From NCBI GenBank assembly GCA_002416505.1, contig DIAM01000013.1, positions 9,814-73,813 on the forward strand: a stretch of 64,000 nt of DNA, written 5' to 3'. Position numbers and translations under genes: made by a program. Below are positions 59,400 to 64,000 of this stretch, piece by piece; the first letter of the stretch is position 1, and every line of letters starts with the position of its first letter. The notes under the pieces are model-generated. The model worked only from the letters and a program-made list of their open reading frames with translations. It ran no database searches and was not told the DNA's origin. The DNA is from Gammaproteobacteria bacterium UBA5078. Lineage in GTDB: Bacteria; Pseudomonadota; Gammaproteobacteria; Pseudomonadales; Pseudohongiellaceae.

Positions 59400-62300
59400 C
59401 TATATATCATTATTAATCGCGCTGCCTTTGCCAAGTGTGAAGGCACCCTGTACGAAGTTCTGACTATTTGCGGCATCGATCATCTCGAAGGCCCCTACGA
59501 AGCCCCCGGCGCTCTCGCCTGTGAAAGCCCCCGTAAAGCTGGTCGCGCCTGCATTGGGGGACCCTCCAATGGTAAACGAACTAGTTTCGGAAGTGAGGGA
59601 GACACTATTGCCTTGAAAACTGCCAGAAAAATGAGAATGCCAGGACTGTGAACCACTGGCACTACTCGTAACAACTGTGACATGACCATCTGAAATATTC
59701 GCTGAGTCGAAGTCGACTTGCATTTCTGCAGCGACACTACTTAGAGCACCCGCTGCGGAGCCGTATCCAGCCCCCGCACCACTGGCGAAATCGTATTCAA
59801 ATTCTCCCGTGCCAACTAAGTTGTTGATAACGTAGTGTGGTGTCAGCTGCAGTGCGGAGAAGATGTTGGTCTGGATGTCGGTTTTCAGTTGAGAATCCCA
59901 ATTGTCAGTCAACGGAGCGTTCCAGCTCCCCCATTCTACATCCAGATCGGCGCTCTTGCGCTGCGTCAGAATTGTTCCGGCGACATTGGATTCGGTACTT
60001 GAGTTCGTGAGCGAGAACGCCGTCGCGGCGTGTTGCCCGGTGTTGACTAACATGCCCGCGAGGGAACTGTACTGCTGATCGATATTATCGCCGTTGTATT
60101 TCAGGCTGGAGATTGCCAGGGATAGAAATGGACCTTGACCAGTCGTGTCATTCTTCGCATTTCCCGTGAACGCAACATCCCAACTGGAGTCTATTTCAAT
60201 CTTTAAGCGCCCGGCCGAAATGCTGCCATTGCTTAGATCTAAGACGAAACCGAAAGACTTCAGGTCTGCCATAGCCAGGGGACCATCGCTACCCGAACCT
60301 TGGATTGCCGAGGTAGTGGAGTATTCCCACCTGCCAGTCGTGGCGGTGGGTACGCTGGGTGTGGCGATAAACCAATAGGCGTCAACCTCTAAATCGGTAG
60401 GGGTCGAACCGAGGGAGTCGCGTAGAATCTCGCTTCCGGTGCCCCCCGCCCATTTGCCCCAGGTAACGACAGTGCCAAGGCCACCAACATTGGCAGTGGT
60501 GGTGACGCCTGCGCCACCTTTGCGGAAGAAGCTATCCAGACTATCGTTGTGGAAGGATGCGCCTGCGCCATTGCGATCATAGGACGGCGATGAGTTCAAA
60601 CGAGTATCGGTAATGAGATAATTGCTGGAGTTTCCCTTGCGCTGCGACGCACCGCCATAGACTCCAGCGCTGACATGATCGGAGAAGCTCAAGAAACCAT
60701 ATTCGTTGTCATTGAAGCCTGAGATTGCTTCGCCGCTGAGAAAGCTTGTGTCATGGAGGAGGAAGCTGCCGCGCATATAGTGGCCGGAATTGGCGTTCTC
60801 GATATAGTTGAAGCCGCCGACGAAGGTATTCGCACCGCTGCCGGTAAACCCGCCTAAGACGGTGCCGCTAACAGTAACGGCACTGTTGTTGTGTTTCGCA
60901 CTATCGGTGGTGGCATCTAGGAGAATACCGTTACTGAGTGTGCCGCTAAAGCCAAATTCCCATCTATCGGCGCTGGTGTTGCTGCAAACATAAGCCATGC
61001 AGATATCGAGCAGGCCATTCGTCAGGGCGCCGGTGCCAAAGTTGATATCGAACACCGATCTAATCTCCAGTACCGATGCATAGGCATTGACTAGGGAGTT
61101 GTCCACCTTTCCGAAGGTCGAATAATTGCCCCCCGCATAAGATCGAGTGACGCTACCAATAGTCGTGAACTGTGCGGCGGTGGTGGGAACGAAGTTCACG
61201 TTGATCATGGCCTGATCTAGTGTTTCATACTGACTATCGTCCGCGAACACACTGTAGATTCTTGCGTCGGAGCTAGTCCACTTACCCCAGTTTACACTCG
61301 ATTCGTTGACACTAGCTGAGAAGCTTCCCAAGCTGGCGTTATTGCGCTTGACGACGATGCTTGGCGTTTCGTCCACGGCCAATAGGTCAGCGGGGTCCGA
61401 GCTGATAAGGTCTTGCGTAGCGCCCACCTGTGCTGCATCGTAGCCGGCCTCCCCGGAGGCCACAGAGTATTGTGTAACCTTGCCGAACACGCTTAACAGG
61501 CCATCTTCCTCCAATTCCTCTCCGAGTATGAAGCCGTAGCGAGTGCTGGTGCTAAAGGCGGTGAGACCTGCCGTTGACAAGACTGGTACATTCACTGCAT
61601 TGATCAAGACCGCGCCAAAGCTATGTAGTGAGTCAGCATCCTGCTTGAAGTCGTAGGCCGCGAGGAAACCGCGCGCGAGATTGCCAACGAAATGACCCGC
61701 GACATTTCCGGAGAACGCTTGCAGCGTTGGAACTTCGCCATCGATCGTAACATCCCCCGTAACACCGGTAACGGGCAAGGTGCCGTTACTCACCGTGCCT
61801 GTGAACGTATCCGTCGTCCAATGATAGGTGTCACTGATGACTTCAATCTTGCCATTGGTGAGAGCACCGGTGCCAAAGTCGATATTGAATTGACCTTTGA
61901 TCGAAGTCGGAGCCTCGTCGCCGCCAGCGATGAATGCGCTACTGGTGGCCGTCGACTCGAAATACTTGCTGCCGACTAGCACGGCACTCGGTGATGGGGT
62001 GCCGGTTGCCACTATTACTTTGCCTGCCAGCTTGTTATACAGCGCGCTATTGCTGAGACTCGTTTGATACTTTAATTCCTCGCCGGAGATGCCCGTCCAA
62101 CGCCCCCATGTGATATCGAAGGCGCTGACGCCATTGATGAGGGTTCCCGAGTCTGCTTGGTTGCCACCGGTATTGATGACGAAGCCTGGGTTCTGGCTAT
62201 ACAGCAAAATTTCCTTGTCAGCGATCTGTCTGTCTACTAGATTCCCGCCTGCGCCAATGCTAATGCCTAGATTCGAGGCGCCAGTGTTTGGTCCGACAAT

Positions 62301-64000
62301 GGCGAATCCGCGATAGGTGAGGGCATCGATCTCGGTTTGCGTGATTGGGGCCGAGGTCTTGAGTAAGCTAGCACCGATAATGGAGTTCGAACTGACGCCT
62401 ACTTCGTTGGCTCGAAAGCCAAGTACGAAGCCTTCGCCGGAGGTGCCTGTAAAGTTACCCGTTACCGTGCCCTCTACGTTGCGCGCATCGAGGGCAAATA
62501 CATTCAACCCTCCGCTAAGTCCTGGAGCGTTGCCACTGCCTTCGCTAATACTGCCGCTAAGTGTCGAGGTGAACTTACCGCTTGATAGAGTCCCTGTGAA
62601 CGATGCTGCCCATTCTTCCCAGGGATCGTTAGTATCGGTGCAACCACTTATGCCCATGCAAATATTCAGAGTGCCTGCCGTTACCGCACCTGTCGAAACA
62701 TTCACGGTTAGAGAGCTGCTGATATCGTGTATCGCGGTGGAGCCCGTGTTCTTGTCCGCAACATAGCTGCCAGTGCCGGTATAGGTGACGTTGCCCACCA
62801 GCTTGTTCAACGTGGCAGTATCTGTTGTTGGCGCGGACACCAAGATGAATGTAGTCAGGGTGTCTGATTCACTCCCCGCAAAGTTCTGCCAATAAGAGGG
62901 GCTACCGGAGTTGCTTACCCATCTGCCCCATTGCACCGCCAGCCCATCGACTGTTGTAGCGACGTTCGAGCTAGTGGCACTGCCCGGGCGAATCGCTATA
63001 TTGTTTGATGAATCGCCGAAGAGCGTGGAGCTTGAGAAGTCGCTGGCATTGCCACTTTGTACTTCTGACAAGGAGTGGGATACAGCAACGCCTGCGCGGC
63101 CGGAGCTCGATAGGGAAGTAAGCTCGGCAGAGCTAAGTTCTGGCGTAGGGTCCGGTGCCGGTGCCGGAGCTGGGGCTGGCGCAGGAGCCGGGGCTGGTGC
63201 AGGAGCCGGGGTAGGGGCTGGAGCCGGGGTAGGGGCTGGAGCAGGAGCCGGAGTAGGGGCTGGAGCAGGAGCCGGAGTCGGCGCCGGCGCCGGAGTGTTC
63301 GGAATAGTGGGAGTGGGCGATGTGACGATGCGACCATCACCACTGTCATTGGGGTTTATTGTCAGTGAACTGGTCTGACCTTGCCCGGTGCCAGAGCGCG
63401 TGGTGGTGCCGGCGGTGGTGCCTGCAGTATTGCCAGGGACTACCCCGTTTACGGTGCGTTCATCGCGGATCGTGGCGGCAGTGGAGGCCGGTGGGATGGT
63501 GCGAGTTGAGCCGTCATCACTATCGCCGCCACCATTTGTATTGCCCCCGTCACCGCCATTGCTCGTGTCGTCTTCCTCTTCCTCGACGCTGCCGTCGTCG
63601 CTCACGTCAATGTCGATGATGCCATATTCGTCGGGAGTTCCCGGTAGTCCCAGAGGAGCGAGAATCGCCGAGGCGATGAAGGCGAAGTCGAAATTCTGGC
63701 CAACCCCGAGTTCGATGGAACCGCCATCATTAAAGACGAAGGTGCTGCCATCGAACACGCCTACGATCAAACCGTCTGGTGTAATGAGGGCCTGATGGTC
63801 CGTGCCGCGAATGCCGATGGTGGCGAAGGGGGTTTCGACGTTATAAGCCTCTTTCGCAATGCTACCGGTGATAGTGCGGAAGCCGCCCTGCAGTAGCGTC
63901 ATAGTCGCAGCGTCTGCCTCGCCCGTAGTCGATTGATAGGTGTACTCGGTAATCTCGAACACTGTGTCAGACTTCAGGCTGATGATTGCCGAGTCGGTGA
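59400..64000 (-). CDS. Giant FecR-domain repeat protein, 5' truncated
   Basis: The frame stays open to the right edge (TDSAIISLKSDTVFEIT precedes the GTG at 63962), so the true start lies outside; at least 1532 residues. N-terminal part: a FecR domain (TMTLLQGGFRTITGSIAKEAYNVETPFATIGIRGTDHQALI), an acidic Gly/Asn linker, then a Pro-Ala-Thr repeat encoded at about 63148-63297. Five modules follow, each starting at a W-G-[RKS]-W motif (DNA near 62925, 62103, 61286, 60457, 59930) and carrying TGALTNG-like and GxFxGxxAxxFxGxF-like blocks. The last blocks resemble TbpB-type beta barrels. No C-terminal anchor is visible. Probably exported and surface-exposed; function unknown. Confidence 0.75.
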   Translation of the reverse strand, partial: TDSAIISLKSDTVFEITEYTYQSTTGEADAATMTLLQGGFRTITGSIAKEAYNVETPFATIGIRGTDHQALITPDGLIVGVFDGSTFVFNDGGSIELGVGQNFDFAFIASAILAPLGLPGTPDEYGIIDIDVSDDGSVEEEEDDTSNGGDGGNTNGGGDSDDGSTRTIPPASTAATIRDERTVNGVVPGNTAGTTAGTTTRSGTGQGQTSSLTINPNDSGDGRIVTSPTPTIPNTPAPAPTPAPAPAPTPAPAPAPTPAPAPTPAPAPAPAPAPAPAPAPAPDPTPELSSAELTSLSSSGRAGVAVSHSLSEVQSGNASDFSSSTLFGDSSNNIAIRPGSATSSNVATTVDGLAVQWGRWVSNSGSPSYWQNFAGSESDTLTTFILVSAPTTDTATLNKLVGNVTYTGTGSYVADKNTGSTAIHDISSSLTVNVSTGAVTAGTLNICMGISGCTDTNDPWEEWAASFTGTLSSGKFTSTLSGSISEGSGNAPGLSGGLNVFALDARNVEGTVTGNFTGTSGEGFVLGFRANEVGVSSNSIIGASLLKTSAPITQTEIDALTYRGFAIVGPNTGASNLGISIGAGGNLVDRQIADKEILLYSQNPGFVINTGGNQADSGTLINGVSAFDITWGRWTGISGEELKYQTSLSNSALYNKLAGKVIVATGTPSPSAVLVGSKYFESTATSSAFIAGGDEAPTSIKGQFNIDFGTGALTNGKIEVISDTYHWTTDTFTGTVSNGTLPVTGVTGDVTIDGEVPTLQAFSGNVAGHFVGNLARGFLAAYDFKQDADSLHSFGAVLINAVNVPVLSTAGLTAFSTSTRYGFILGEELEEDGLLSVFGKVTQYSVASGEAGYDAAQVGATQDLISSDPADLLAVDETPSIVVKRNNASLGSFSASVNESSVNWGKWTSSDARIYSVFADDSQYETLDQAMINVNFVPTTAAQFTTIGSVTRSYAGGNYSTFGKVDNSLVNAYASVLEIRSVFDINFGTGALTNGLLDICMAYVCSNTSADRWEFGFSGTLSNGILLDATTDSAKHNNSAVTVSGTVLGGFTGSGANTFVGGFNYIENANSGHYMRGSFLLHDTSFLSGEAISGFNDNEYGFLSFSDHVSAGVYGGASQRKGNSSNYLITDTRLNSSPSYDRNGAGASFHNDSLDSFFRKGGAGVTTTANVGGLGTVVTWGKWAGGTGSEILRDSLGSTPTDLEVDAYWFIATPSVPTATTGRWEYSTTSAIQGSGSDGPLAMADLKSFGFVLDLSNGSISAGRLKIEIDSSWDVAFTGNAKNDTTGQGPFLSLAISSLKYNGDNIDQQYSSLAGMLVNTGQHAATAFSLTNSSTESNVAGTILTQRKSADLDVEWGSWNAPLTDNWDSQLKTDIQTNIFSALQLTPHYVINNLVGTGEFEYDFASGAGAGYGSAAGALSSVAAEMQVDFDSANISDGHVTVVTSSASGSQSWHSHFSGSFQGNSVSLTSETSSFTIGGSPNAGATSFTGAFTGESAGGFVGAFEMIDAANSQNFVQGAFTLGKGSAINNDI
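63148..63297 (-). repeat. Pro-Ala-Thr coding repeat in the giant protein
   Basis: About 150 bp of degenerate GGAGCCGG/GGGGCTGG units encoding alternating PAPAPTPAP on the minus strand. A rigid spacer between the FecR domain and the repeats; prone to length change by slippage. Confidence 0.85.

Noticed and set aside
62911..63378. Plus-strand frame encoding Gly-Ala repeats
   Set aside because: It is the complement of the Pro-Ala-Thr repeat in the minus-strand giant protein.
1..64000. Prophage, insertion sequence, integron, tRNA or rRNA
   Set aside because: No integrase, transposase, capsid or attachment-site pattern, and no cloverleaf or rRNA core sequence was recognised by eye.

Overview
The window is a chromosomal stretch of a gammaproteobacterium, moderately GC-rich by eye and densely coded. 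ZipA, RapA, DjlA, YheU, Xni, PdxB, AlaA, TtcA and a CecR/YbhGFSR-type pump are all typical of this class. The neighbourhoods pncC-recA-recX and smc-zipA-ligA point to a non-enteric, probably marine, member (Pseudomonas/Cellvibrionales-like); that placement is inference. I see no integrase, transposase, CRISPR array, tRNA or rRNA. Both edge genes are cut by the window.

Layout. 1-5.3 kb: the end of a winged-helix regulator, a DUF4173-type membrane protein, a possible frameshifted remnant, and an exported DUF1800-DUF1501 pair. 5.4-12.9 kb: a TetR-type repressor divergent from a complete drug or metabolite exporter (HlyD adaptor, fused tandem ABC ATPase, two permeases, outer-membrane factor). 12.9-15.2 kb: pncC, then SOS-controlled recA (LexA box visible) and recX. 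15.3-18.0 kb: a periplasmic cupredoxin-like protein overlapping a membrane adenylate cyclase. 18-22.2 kb: a DUF1015 protein, a membrane-anchored AraC regulator, an unknown secreted protein and a small heat-shock protein. 22.6-26.4 kb: prpBCD of the 2-methylcitrate cycle. 26.5-31.9 kb: nucleotide-sugar genes ugd and rfbA, a cysteine synthase-like enzyme and a beta-CASP nuclease, in a somewhat AT-richer block. 32.3-41.3 kb: smc, zipA with a remarkably long acidic linker, ligA, a lytic transglycosylase-like lipoprotein and djlA. 41.6-48.6 kb: an M16 protease, rapA and rbgA. 49.4-59.4 kb: bolA, bax-like glucosaminidase, polysaccharide deacetylase, fadB, ttcA, yheU, tusA, xni, pdxB, alaA and msrB. 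59.4-64 kb: a giant FecR-domain surface protein built from five repeats, running off the right edge.

The most unusual structure is not a gene. Three imperfect palindromes of 116-170 bp (22413-22528, 48841-48960, 49070-49239) share a conserved core, but each is closed by about 22 bp of outer arm that is self-complementary within the copy and different in sequence between copies. Two of them sit in opposite orientation in a 750-bp intergenic region beside a 22-bp tandem repeat. This looks like an ERIC-like non-autonomous element or a structured RNA/ssDNA family. Other points of interest are the cupredoxin-adenylate cyclase pair, the five-repeat W-G-x-W surface protein, the acidic ZipA linker, and an alaA terminator lying inside the pdxB coding sequence.
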